From NCBI GenBank assembly GCA_025360045.1, contig JANYCY010000033.1:23171-87170 (forward strand): DNA of 64,000 bases, in the 5' to 3' direction. The position numbers were made by a program, and so were the translations under genes. How positions within the stretch are numbered: the stretch's first letter is position 1; the number at the start of each line of letters is the position of its first letter. Positions 44,298-52,862 of this stretch are shown in pieces. The notes beneath the pieces are model-generated. The model had not been told where the DNA came from and made no database searches. It was given only the letters and a program-made list of their open reading frames with translations. The DNA is from Janthinobacterium sp. GTDB taxonomy: Bacteria > Pseudomonadota > Gammaproteobacteria > Burkholderiales > Chitinibacteraceae.

Positions 44298-45299
44298 TTA
44301 CAAACTCTGCCCCAAGAAAATCTCGTAAGACATATCCAACACCCTATCCGGATACACCTTCCCTTCCATTCTGCCGATTAAACGCTCGGCGGCGACGCGG
44401 CCTATGGCTTCACGGGGGGTAATGACGCTGGCGAGTTGCGGGGTTAGGGCATGGCCGATATCTAGCGCATTAAAGCCTGCCACACTGATTTGCTCTGGCA
44501 CGCTCAGCCCCATGGCTTGGCAGGCAAGCATGGCTCCGGCGGCAATATCATCATTGGTGCAAAATACGCCATCCAGATCAGGCGCGGATTGCAGGGCATC
44601 ACGTAATAGCTGGCCACCTAAAGTAAAGCTAGAAGGCTGATCGGTGTGGATCAATACCGGTGTCAGCCCTGCCTCAGCCAGCGCGGCTAAATAACCTGCT
44701 TCACGCTGACGGGTACGATGATCTAAACGCGCAGCCAAATAGGCAATCCGCTGACGCCCCTTGGCAATCATCAAGCCCACTATTTCTTTGGCCGCCGCAG
44801 CATGGTCAAGCCCCACTGCCAAATCAATCGGGTGCTCGGGCAGCTCCATCACTTCCAGCACAGGGATTGCTGCTGTTTCCAGCATCCTAAGGGTGCGATC
44901 GGTATGCTGGGTTTCAGACAAAATCAGCCCATCCACATGAAAAGACAACAATTGCTCAATCTGCTGCTCTTCCCTCTCCATGCTATAGCCATAGTGACCA
45001 TAAAGCGCGTGCAAACCCGCAGGCCCGCTGACCGATTCAATACCGCGCACCACACTCGAGAAAACTTGATTCGACATTGAAGGCAGCAACACCCCAATCG
45101 CACGGCTTTTGGCATTGGCTAGCATATCGGGCACTCGGTTATGGATATAACCCAGCTCTTCCATCGCAATCGCAATTTTTTTAGCCGTCGCCACCGCCAC
45201 CTGCTGCGGCTCGCGCAAATAGCGACTGACGGTCATTTTGGACGCACCCACTTTATCCGCCACATCCTGCAAAGTGGGGCGGCGTGCTTTGTGATTCAT
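44298..45299 (-). CDS. gntR: LacI family gluconate repressor, GntR type
   Basis: The 333-residue repressor has the LacI helix-turn-helix TLQDVADKVGASKMTVSRYL at residues 9-28, a hinge helix (VPDMLANAKSRAIGVLLPS) and a periplasmic-binding-like effector domain with LSFHVDGLILSETQHT and GVFCTNDDIAAGAML. It resembles E. coli GntR throughout. It should bind the palindrome upstream of gntK and release it when gluconate is bound. Its own upstream region has only a half-site (ATGTTACTAG, 45346-45355). It lies 470 bp from the gntK start on the same strand, so it is transcribed separately. Confidence 0.93.
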   Translation of the reverse strand: MNHKARRPTLQDVADKVGASKMTVSRYLREPQQVAVATAKKIAIAMEELGYIHNRVPDMLANAKSRAIGVLLPSMSNQVFSSVVRGIESVSGPAGLHALYGHYGYSMEREEQQIEQLLSFHVDGLILSETQHTDRTLRMLETAAIPVLEVMELPEHPIDLAVGLDHAAAAKEIVGLMIAKGRQRIAYLAARLDHRTRQREAGYLAALAEAGLTPVLIHTDQPSSFTLGGQLLRDALQSAPDLDGVFCTNDDIAAGAMLACQAMGLSVPEQISVAGFNALDIGHALTPQLASVITPREAIGRVAAERLIGRMEGKVYPDRVLDMSYEIFLGQSL

Positions 45300-45449
45300 T
45301 CGCTTCCTTGTGTCTTCAAAACGCGGGGATCACCCACGGCGACTATGTTACTAGCAGCTTACACTGTGATCTGTAGTGGTCAAATCTTGCCAGACACCAC
45401 TTCGGTGTTTTTGCTGCCATTTTTTCCTTCATATTTAAACCCTTTGGCA

Positions 45450-46466
45450 CTACCACCAAACCGGTTCTGCCTCTAGCTCTACCCCAAATTTTGCTTTCAC
45501 ATCGGCCTGTACGGCGGCGGTAAGCTTGGCTACGTCGTTTTGCGTCGCTCCACCATGGTTTACCAGCACCAAAGCTTGTTTCTGGTACATGCCTACTGGC
45601 CCGAGTTGACGACCTTTCCAGCCCGCTTGTTCGATCAACCAGCCTGCGGCCAGCTTGTAATGTGCGGGTCCTGCGGGATAGGAAACCAGCTGTGGATGCG
45701 CGGCTAAAACCTGCTCACGTAGCGTACTTGTCACAATGGGATTTTTAAAGAAGCTGCCTGCGTTGCCTATCACGGCTGGATCAGGCAATTTGCGCTGACG
45801 CACCTTGATCACGGCTTGGGCCACTGCACTGGCCGATCGTGGCTGAGCCAGCAGCGCAAGTTCTTGCTCGATATCGCCGTAATTGGTTTTGATGCTAGCG
45901 GATTTTGCTAATTTAAATACGACTTCACCGATCAGCCACTTCCCTGCTTCAGCCTGTTTAAAGCAGCTATCTCGATAGGAAAACTGGCATTCTGCTGCGC
46001 TAAACACACGGGCGTGGCCATCTGCTAGGCTATAGGCAGTCAGCTCAAACAGGCTGTCTTTTACTTCCACCCCATAGGCACCAATATTTTGCACCGGCGC
46101 GGCGCCCACTGTGCCGGGGATCAGCGATAAGTTTTCTAAACCTGCCCAACCCTGTGCCAGCGTCCACGCCACAAATTCATGCCAGTTTTCACCGCCTGCT
46201 GCAGCTACATACCAAGCCTCATCGTCTTCACGCAGTAAGCGACGCCCCGTTAATGCCACGCCAATCACCAGTGCATTGATGTCTTCTGGCAGCACCAAAT
46301 TACTGCCACCCCCTAAAACTCGCCAAGGCAGCGCTTTTAGCTCGGGGGATTGGCTAAGTTCGAGTAATTGGGCGGGATGAGTCAGTGAGAGGAAATGGCT
46401 GGCGGTAGCGGGTAAACCCAGCGTATTGGCGTTTTTAAGATCGTAATTAAATTGGATGGGTAGCAT
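45450..46466 (-). CDS. murB: UDP-N-acetylenolpyruvoylglucosamine reductase MurB
   Basis: The 338-residue FAD enzyme reduces enolpyruvyl-UDP-GlcNAc to UDP-MurNAc with NADPH in peptidoglycan synthesis. FAD-binding motifs are WRVLGGGSNLVLPED and SLIPGTVGAAPVQNIGAYG. The catalytic Ser lies in IGNAGSFFKNP, and the final Glu in FGVELEAEPVWW. It is a type I MurB by length and by the AGWLIEQAGWKG segment, like the 342-residue E. coli enzyme. The start gives the expected N-terminus (NTLGLPATASHFL). It stands alone here, unlike in cell-division gene clusters. Confidence 0.96.
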   Translation of the reverse strand: MLPIQFNYDLKNANTLGLPATASHFLSLTHPAQLLELSQSPELKALPWRVLGGGSNLVLPEDINALVIGVALTGRRLLREDDEAWYVAAAGGENWHEFVAWTLAQGWAGLENLSLIPGTVGAAPVQNIGAYGVEVKDSLFELTAYSLADGHARVFSAAECQFSYRDSCFKQAEAGKWLIGEVVFKLAKSASIKTNYGDIEQELALLAQPRSASAVAQAVIKVRQRKLPDPAVIGNAGSFFKNPIVTSTLREQVLAAHPQLVSYPAGPAHYKLAAGWLIEQAGWKGRQLGPVGMYQKQALVLVNHGGATQNDVAKLTAAVQADVKAKFGVELEAEPVWW

Positions 46467-46516
46467 TGGCGCTTAGGATCAAATCGGCAAAAGGGGGATT
46501 ATCCTCCACACTCAAG

Positions 46517-46550
46517 CAAAAAAAACCCCCATGCCTAAGCACAGGGGTTA
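46517..46550 (-). terminator. Terminator of the chitinase gene
   Basis: On the minus strand AACCCCTGTG / CATGGGGGTT is followed by eight T, 47 bases after the chitinase stop codon. Confidence 0.85.
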
Positions 46551-46596
46551 AAAGTCTAGTTAGCTTGCTATTAGACTGACTAGATTCCTGACCATC

Positions 46597-48546
46597 TTAC
46601 TGACGAACTTTACTCATTGCACCCATCAAAGTACCAGTGCTGTCGTCACCATCGAGTGACCAGCTGAATGCGCCGCCCAAACCATTGGCTTTTACAAAGT
46701 CAAGCTTGGTTTGAATCACATCCGTTGTGTCATAAGACCAGAATGTGCTGCCATCGTATTTCCAAGATTGCTTGGTAATAGGGTGAACAAACACTGAGCC
46801 TGGCGCATTTTTCAGGATGCGATAGTCTTCGATACCCGCTTCGTATGTTCCCTTAGCTGGGCCTGTGGCAGATTGATACAACCCATTATTCACATTAGGC
46901 ACGCCTGTCCAACCACGACCGTAGAAAGGAATACCTAATACGATCTTGGACGCTGGTGCGCCTGCGGCAACAAGGTTTTTCACTGCGCTTTCAATATTGT
47001 ATTGCGCCGCTAAGCCAGGTTTACCGGTTTTAGGATCAAGATAACGCGGGCTAGCTGGGTCGTTATAAAGGTGCGACTGGAAGTCGGTCGGCCCCTTAGC
47101 ATCCCATCCACCGTTGAAGTCATACGACATTAAGTTGATCCAATCGAGATACTTGGTGTATTCACCAGGCTCGGTCATGGCAATTTTTTCAGCCCCTGCA
47201 CCAATCGCTACCGTCAGACCATACTTCTTGCCTGTTGTTGCGGTAAGCGCATCCAGCTGAGCACGGAACTCTTTCAGCAGCAAGGTGTTATTTTGCTTGT
47301 CGTTAGGTGACACGGTGTTGGTGCCTATCCCTTGCACGCCTGGGTATTCCCAATCGATATCAATCCCGTCGAACACGCCTGCAGCCGTGCCTTTACCGCC
47401 GGCATTAGAGCCTGCATCGTAAGGAATATTACCCTTGATGTAGAGATCGATACAGCTAGAAACCAGCTGCTTGCGGCTTGCATCGGTCGCGGACGCATTA
47501 GAGAACCACTTAGACCAAGTCCAGCCACCTAAGGAGATAAACACTTTCAGGTTAGGGTTTTTGGCTTTTAGTTTTTTAAGCTGGTTAAAGTTACCTTTTA
47601 AAGCACCTTTGCCATCTTCACCCCAAACATCGCCCACACCATCCACGGAATCACTTGCACCGAAGCCTTTTTGGAAATCAGCCCAGCCATCGCCGCCATC
47701 TTGACCACCATTTTCTGCCTTAGTCACGATGCCACATTCGTAGCCACCGTTTTTGGCATAGATATTACCGAAGGCATAGTTCAAGAAAGTCATTTTGGCT
47801 GCGGAGCCACTGGTCTGAACATGCTTCACCAGATAACCACGGTCGTAAATGCCCCACTGCGCAAAGTAAGAACCCACTTGCATGCTGCCTGATGGCGTTG
47901 GTGCAGGAGTTGGGGTCGGTACTGGCGTAGGTGTTGGAACCGGAGTCGGTACTGGTGTTGGTGTTGGTGTTGGTACTGGTGTTGGCACCGGAGTTGGAAC
48001 TGGTGTTGGTACCGGAGTTGGTACTGGTGTCGGTACTGGTGTTGGCACCGGAGTTGGAACTGGTGTTGGTACTGGTGTTGGAACAGTCGAGCAAGCGCCT
48101 AAATCTAACCAAGGCTTACCTGCGCCAACATTGGTCGTTGGATCGTCGCCCTGAGTCCACCACTGTGCTTTATAGTTGCGGCCCTTATAAGTAACAGACT
48201 GCCCACCCGAATAAGCCGTTGTTGCTGTCCATGTGACATAACAAGCTGATGGCGTTGGGGCAGGAGTAGGTACTGGTGTTGGAGCCGGAGTGGGAACAGG
48301 AGTTGGTGTTGGTACTGGGGTCGGGGCGGGTGTTGGTGTGCCTGTTGTCTGCACGGCCCAAGGGCCCCACTGCTCTGCACCCGGCACATTGCCCTGAGTC
48401 CACCATTGTGCTTTCCAATCTTTACCGGCATAGCTCACCACTTGGCCACCGGTATAGGTCGTAGCAGCATCCCAGGCAGGTGCTGCAAAAGCTTGCATTG
48501 CGATAAATGCAGCAGGAATTGCTGCTAAACGACTGAAGTTCGACAT
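46597..48546 (-). CDS. Secreted GH18 chitinase with two CBM5/12 modules
   Basis: The protein of about 649 residues hydrolyses chitin. A signal peptide ([15 protein letters not shown]) is followed by two chitin-binding modules of CBM5/12 type, each with a [24 protein letters not shown] core, near residues 24-65 and 100-150. Proline-threonine linkers with PTPV units separate them; the second linker is about 70 residues. The GH18 domain starts near 220 ([20 protein letters not shown]), with catalytic Glu400 in [25 protein letters not shown] and [11 protein letters not shown] are further family motifs. I chose the ATG at MSNFSRL with GGAG 9 bases upstream; an ATG five codons earlier has no spacing for its ribosome site. 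It has its own terminator. Confidence 0.95.
   Translation of the reverse strand: MSNFSRLAAIPAAFIAMQAFAAPAWDAATTYTGGQVVSYAGKDWKAQWWTQGNVPGAEQWGPWAVQTTGTPTPAPTPVPTPTPVPTPAPTPVPTPAPTPSACYVTWTATTAYSGGQSVTYKGRNYKAQWWTQGDDPTTNVGAGKPWLDLGACSTVPTPVPTPVPTPVPTPVPTPVPTPVPTPVPTPVPTPVPTPTPTPVPTPVPTPTPVPTPTPAPTPSGSMQVGSYFAQWGIYDRGYLVKHVQTSGSAAKMTFLNYAFGNIYAKNGGYECGIVTKAENGGQDGGDGWADFQKGFGASDSVDGVGDVWGEDGKGALKGNFNQLKKLKAKNPNLKVFISLGGWTWSKWFSNASATDASRKQLVSSCIDLYIKGNIPYDAGSNAGGKGTAAGVFDGIDIDWEYPGVQGIGTNTVSPNDKQNNTLLLKEFRAQLDALTATTGKKYGLTVAIGAGAEKIAMTEPGEYTKYLDWINLMSYDFNGGWDAKGPTDFQSHLYNDPASPRYLDPKTGKPGLAAQYNIESAVKNLVAAGAPASKIVLGIPFYGRGWTGVPNVNNGLYQSATGPAKGTYEAGIEDYRILKNAPGSVFVHPITKQSWKYDGSTFWSYDTTDVIQTKLDFVKANGLGGAFSWSLDGDDSTGTLMGAMSKVRQ
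47895..48080. repeat. Tandem repeat encoding the PTPV linker of the chitinase
   Basis: Roughly fifteen 12-bp units of the type GGTGTTGGTACC encode VPTP repeats. A shorter block lies at 48250-48350. Such arrays change length by slippage. Confidence 0.85.
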
Positions 48547-48561
48547 AAAGGGAGTCTCCAT

Positions 48562-49257
48562 CCTCTTTAGACTGATTGGCGTTATTCACGCATCTCAACT
48601 GGTATTAGCGGCGTCCTACAGGTTGTCAATTCTACGAAAGCTTCGCCTGTATTTAGCACATTATCAAGCCGCTTCTCTGTGTAATCGGTCTTGATGGGAT
48701 TCATTACTCACCATTCTATTTTTCTTGTCAAGCACTTGCTGAGCAATAAAATAGCGGCATTCCTTTTTTATACACTTGATTGAAATTTAGACTACAAAAT
48801 TACTAAGACATACCGATATTGCAGCGCATCATTTTCGAGAAAATATTGATTTTTAAATATACATACTGGCTTAGTATATATATTGCACTGCAATATAAAA
48901 AACAATTCTTGTACTATTTTCAGGAAAATAACTGTAGTTTTTTAATAAAAATTACAAAAATATTTCAATACACAGTGATGTATTTAGTCAAAACAACCTA
49001 CATTAAACTACTCACTCACAAGCAATTCTTTCTCGAATCATACGAAATAATTTACAGGCAGTAATTTTGTCAACGTAAAAAATAACCCACACTCACCTAT
49101 TCAGCAAGCTCGCTTCAATAAGCCATATTGGTATTAGCATAATTAAATATTGAAATAAAAAATCTAGAAAATAGCAGGCAAGTCTAGAAATTCGGCACAG
49201 GGCAGTTCAACCCCACCTTCGGAGAAAGCCTCTCTTCTTATAAGCGCAAACAAGCTT
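48562..49257. other. AT-rich gene-free stretch upstream of the chitinase
   Basis: About 700 bp with long AT-rich tracts. It should contain the chitinase promoter. An open frame of 81 codons (48819-49064) is Phe/Ile/Tyr/Lys-rich, lacks a ribosome site, and is probably chance. No RNA gene or repeat recognised. Confidence 0.45.
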
Positions 49258-49375
49258 AAGGGCGATTGCCCAAATTCCAGCGCGCGCAATACCACTTGGT
49301 TTGATCATTGGGAAGACCGACCAAAACGCTGCCAAATTTGGATAGATAACGAGGATATTTCCCCGCCAAGGGAAT
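49258..49375 (-). pseudogene. Decayed 3' fragment of a paralogue of the exported protein gene at 52030
   Basis: About 38 codons match the last part of the protein encoded at 52030-52512: PLAGKYPRYLSKFGS and QTKWYCARWNLGNRP then a stop. Over roughly 99 bp the DNA differs at only two positions, then diverges towards the N-terminal side, where an in-frame TGA occurs. The similarity ends at the stop codon, which is TAA here and TGA in the intact gene. Confidence 0.85.
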
Positions 49376-49445
49376 ACAAAAAAATCAACGCACCGTTGGC
49401 ACAGTGCTAAGGGCTTGGCTTATATTAATTTCCAAGTTTTGAAAC

Positions 49446-49523
49446 GTCGTCATTCCCACATCCTTTTGGCGGGAATCCAGCGGCGCGACTGGACCCCCGA
49501 TTAAAACACTCGGGAATGACGAT
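49446..49523. repeat. R4 repeat, well-preserved copy
   Basis: CGTCATTCCCACATCC at the left and AACACTCGGGAATGACG at the right, with TTGGCGGGAATCCAGCGGCG in the middle. Confidence 0.8.
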
Positions 49524-49621
49524 ACCATTGGGCATGAGATTTCAGGACGTTATTTCAAGCCAGATACGATCAAGCAGCTGATTATAAAATCTATGACTGG
49601 CGTATTTTTTCAAGTTTTCCG

Positions 49622-50314
49622 CTAAACTTTGGTATCAATATCTGGCATTAAAAAATCGGGTGCATCAGCCGTCATATAAAACATGCTCCCATCTGAAGCC
49701 TTTACCTGATGTGAAAATACATATTCTTTAAATAATACATTGCCATTTAATTGTTCTTGCACATTCTTAAAGGTCGCTTCTGCACATACCCCGCTCCTTT
49801 TAATTCTCCATCCGTCCTGCTCATTGGTCTGATATAAATCGACCATAGCCTGATTAAATTGCTTGGCAGCATCAATCATTTTTGTATTACTATTCAAATA
49901 ATGCTCTATCCAGTTTTTTTCATGCTTACTTAATAACGATGACTCAACAATAAACTTATCGTCCTTAAATGCAAAATCCCACTTATCATTTTTAATATCT
50001 GGCACATGTTTTTGTATTTCTTTATTAATTTTATCGGTTTCAAAATATAAAGTATTTGCTGCATCACTTGCTTTCACTGTCGGAATATCAAAATGCTTTT
50101 TAATACACGCTAACCACTCATCAATCTCATCACTATCACGTTTTCTCACTTCTTCTTCGGGGACAATGTGTATATCTGCACCGATAAGTACTTCAGGCAC
50201 ATAAGTGCTTTTTAAATTTAACTCCACGGCATTTTTAACATCACCAGAAATGACTTCATCCTGCTTCTTTGGTAGGCTAATTGGTACTTGATTAAAATTA
50301 GCAGAAATATTCAT
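49622..50314 (-). CDS. AT-rich protein of unknown function
   Basis: I do not recognise this 230-residue protein. It has no signal peptide or membrane segment. The N-terminal 40 residues are polar and probably disordered (MNISANFNQVPISLPKK); the rest is a mixed domain with W, Y and charged residues and a single Cys pair (WLACIKKHF, SGVCAEATF). Such an N-terminus is seen in secreted effectors, but nothing confirms that. It is AT-rich relative to its neighbours, lies 76 bp after the frameshifted lipoprotein gene on the same strand, and both lie in the islet between two copies of the same 3' gene end. Confidence 0.6.
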   Translation of the reverse strand: MNISANFNQVPISLPKKQDEVISGDVKNAVELNLKSTYVPEVLIGADIHIVPEEEVRKRDSDEIDEWLACIKKHFDIPTVKASDAANTLYFETDKINKEIQKHVPDIKNDKWDFAFKDDKFIVESSLLSKHEKNWIEHYLNSNTKMIDAAKQFNQAMVDLYQTNEQDGWRIKRSGVCAEATFKNVQEQLNGNVLFKEYVFSHQVKASDGSMFYMTADAPDFLMPDIDTKV

Positions 50315-50390
50315 AACACACCCCGCTTAAATCATCGATAAAAAATGCACAACATTGAGAAAATAATGTCATGCACCTTTGGTTGATATA

Positions 50391-51900
50391 TTATTTAGAC
50401 CGAATCAAGGTTTCTTTACAAATTCGGTAAAAAATAATTGGTTTTACTTTATCCCCATCGGGTTGAGATTTAGGTGGTAGTGCATTTGACAATTTAATTG
50501 CATATCGACCAATTTGAGCTTCTCCATCCCAGCGGGGTGCCGTGTTGCTAATTGGTCCGTAATTAAACTGCTCTAATACTTTTCCTTCGCAAGGGTTAAA
50601 TACATTATGTAAAAATGCTTGCCCAAATTGATTAGTCCTCACCCCCGTCATGATCGAGGAACCTGATAAATCTTCTATGTTTTGGTTCACTCCAAAGGCC
50701 ACCATCTGCCCCTCAACTAATTGCCCTCTGCTATCTTTTACTGTCACACTTAAATCAATGTAATTAGCCGTTTGCAAGCCGTAACCAAAAGGCTGTGGGT
50801 ACCAACGACTAATATTCTCACTATTATTGACAGTAAAATCAGCGATATAAACATCATTCGTATTAACAAGAATACTGTATGGCTGTGCTAGGGCTGCCGA
50901 TGGGTTTACACCACTCACTCTAAGGAATACTCCGTATTGCTCACCAGGTTTGCTTGCAGGAATGCCATTAATAGTCAGTCGCTTAGCCGACTGACTTGTT
51001 TGCAGGGCTGTCTCTGGAGCAAAAGCATATTGCATAGCACTTGTTTTTTTTGCAATCCTGATACCGGCTGATTGATCTGCTGTGAAGTTAATCGTGATAT
51101 CAGCCGTCGTTTGAGCATTGTTCAATGGAAATAAATAATAATCTTGATCAACTCCAGCCACATCAATATTGGCGCTTAGTGTCTGATTAACCTTCGCCAC
51201 GGTAGGCTTTAGCACTTTGTCATTGGGCTCATAAGAGTCAAACCCTGCTCGTGCCCAAGCAGCAAATTTGAGCGCTTGCCCTCCCGTGCCACTTGTTGAT
51301 TGAATGACCAGAACTAGCCGAGCTGCTTGGCTCATACTTTGCAAAAACAAAGGATTATTGGGGCTATTGTCTGTATCTAGTGCAGCACTGCTTAACTTAC
51401 CGGTAGCAGGGTCAACAATAAACAACATAGCTACAGCATTAACCCCTGTGGGTAGTAAAACCTGACTATCAATTTTTGCATTATTACTTACCACAAACTG
51501 ATAGCACTTAAGGCTACCTGAAGGCGGCGTGGTGTCTGAATACACCAAGCCCAAATCAATTTGCTGACAAGCTGCAATCGGAGCAGGGATGGCCATATTT
51601 ACAGCGCCAACCGTAGCACCTGCTCCAAAGGCTGAGCGATTTGCTGCTAATAATTCATTGGTAATTTGTGGCTCTGCACTGATGGCAACTGATTTAGCTG
51701 TATCTAACTGCATTTTGTTGAGTGGAGCGATGCTAGCTTGTACATCTGTCTTAACCGTTATTTCTTGCCTTTCACCCGAAAAAAAAACCACTCATTGCAG
51801 GTGTAGTATTCGTTGTTGGTGATCCCCCTTCGCCGCCGCAGGCCAAGAGTAAGCAACTCAATGCCAATGGTAATCCAATATTTAGAATATTACGCCTCAT
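50391..51900 (-). CDS. Putative lipoprotein, frameshifted in a T9 tract near the N-terminus
   Basis: The N-terminal frame starts with an ATG (AGAGG 8 bases upstream) and encodes a signal peptide with lipobox, MRRNILNIGLPLALSCLLLA then CGGEGG. After PAMSG the frame meets nine T (51787-51779 on the minus strand) and stops seven codons later. With eight T it would continue as FFSGERQEITVKTDVQA into the long frame to 50391, giving 502 residues. The mature part has repeats of beta-rich, pre-peptidase-like type (VDQDYYLFPLNN, DSYEPND) and a C-terminal Ig-like domain (DLSVTVKDSRGQLVEGQMVA). The long part alone can be read from a GTG at 51791, but without export signal. Function unknown. Confidence 0.75.
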
Positions 51901-52029
51901 ACGTCCAACCTCTTTTCATTAAAAAGTATGGAAGCTAATTCTAGGTTTTAACTCAATAAATTACAAATAACATGGCAATTAGTTTCAAAAAAAACACACA
52001 AACCTTACGTAAAAAGAAATTATATCCAC

Positions 52030-52512
52030 TCAGGGGCGATTGCCCAAATTCCAGCGCGCGCAATACCACTTGGTTTGATCATTAGGGAGACCGACCAAAA
52101 CGCTGCCAAATTTGGATAGATAACGAGGATAGCTCCCCGCTACAGGGACAAAAACAAAACCCATGCTGGCTTCGATATTCTTGCGCACGGTTTCGATTTG
52201 ATTAGGAATCAGTGCCCCCACCATCAAGGCACCAGAGCTGGGCAAGCTCACAAACACTTCGCTTACCGTATTGCCGCCCAATGAGGCATTTTGCGCCTCA
52301 AACCACTCCGCCTCGCCCCACACCCGCAAAGGGTCGCCCAAATACTGGCGAAAATAACTGCGCCACCAGTCATTCGACCATTCGCTACGGCAAGATAAAG
52401 CCGCCTCCATCTTATCGCCAAAATGGGTAGGCAATTTACCCGCAGCGGCAGCGGGCAAAGCCGTGCTAAGCAGCAGGGTAAGCAAAAAAAAGCGGCAGGT
52501 GCTTGGTTTCAA
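52030..52512 (-). CDS. Exported protein of unknown function
   Basis: The 160-residue protein has a signal peptide (FFLLTLLLSTALPAAAA, residues 8-24) and a short globular domain of about 135 residues with two Cys (SCRSEWSND and WYCARWN) that could form a disulphide. Aromatic residues are frequent. I know of no family. A decayed copy of its 3' end lies 2.8 kb away (49258-49375), with an AT-rich islet between them, so the locus has been duplicated and interrupted. Confidence 0.7.
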   Translation of the reverse strand: MKPSTCRFFLLTLLLSTALPAAAAGKLPTHFGDKMEAALSCRSEWSNDWWRSYFRQYLGDPLRVWGEAEWFEAQNASLGGNTVSEVFVSLPSSGALMVGALIPNQIETVRKNIEASMGFVFVPVAGSYPRYLSKFGSVLVGLPNDQTKWYCARWNLGNRP

Positions 52513-52628
52513 TGCGGGTAATGTCCTGAAGAATAAATAAGCAAAGGATGGTCAAAATAAAGGACCTAATTATGTACTCTTGTTCAAACACATCTGGCAA
52601 CTTAAGGTCAAAACATTGTTGGTTTTTC

Positions 52629-52699
52629 ATAGGGTGTGCAAGTCGTTGCGCACCGCCTCATGGTGCGCAACGACTTCGTCGTTGTACACCCTATAAAAA
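52629..52699. repeat. R6 repeat
   Basis: ATAGGGTGTGCAAGTCGTTG and the inverted GTTGTACACCCTATAAAAA enclose a perfect hairpin, GTTGCGCACC...GGTGCGCAAC. Second copy of the element at 44048. It lies in the 350-bp gap between the exported protein gene and ppc; the rest of that gap holds no gene. Confidence 0.8.
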
Positions 52700-52804
52700 C
52701 GCTCAGAGGCCGAAGTGTGCAAGATTTGTTTGCTACGCCACGCAGCAAATTATTCTATAAACTGATTTTAGCCTGACAAACTAGCACAGGCTAAATTTAC
52801 AAGC

Positions 52805-52844
52805 AAAAAAAAGCTGGGTAACGTATCGCACGTCAGCCCAGCTT
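52805..52844 (-). terminator. Terminator of ppc
   Basis: AAGCTGGG / CCCAGCTT with a long loop and a run of eight T on the minus strand, about 20 bases after the ppc stop codon. Confidence 0.8.
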
Positions 52845-52862
52845 CTTACCTTACTGCACGAC

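Noticed and set aside
47882..48194. Frames encoding Val-Gly or Val-Leu repeats opposite the chitinase linker
   Set aside because: Shadow of the PTPV tandem repeat on the other strand.
48819..49064. 81-codon frame upstream of the chitinase
   Set aside because: Very AT-rich, no ribosome site, no recognisable pattern.
49260..52131. Direct repeats considered as clear attachment sites of an integrase-borne element
   Set aside because: No integrase gene lies between them and both copies end at the stop codon with different stop triplets, so an old tandem duplication explains them equally well.
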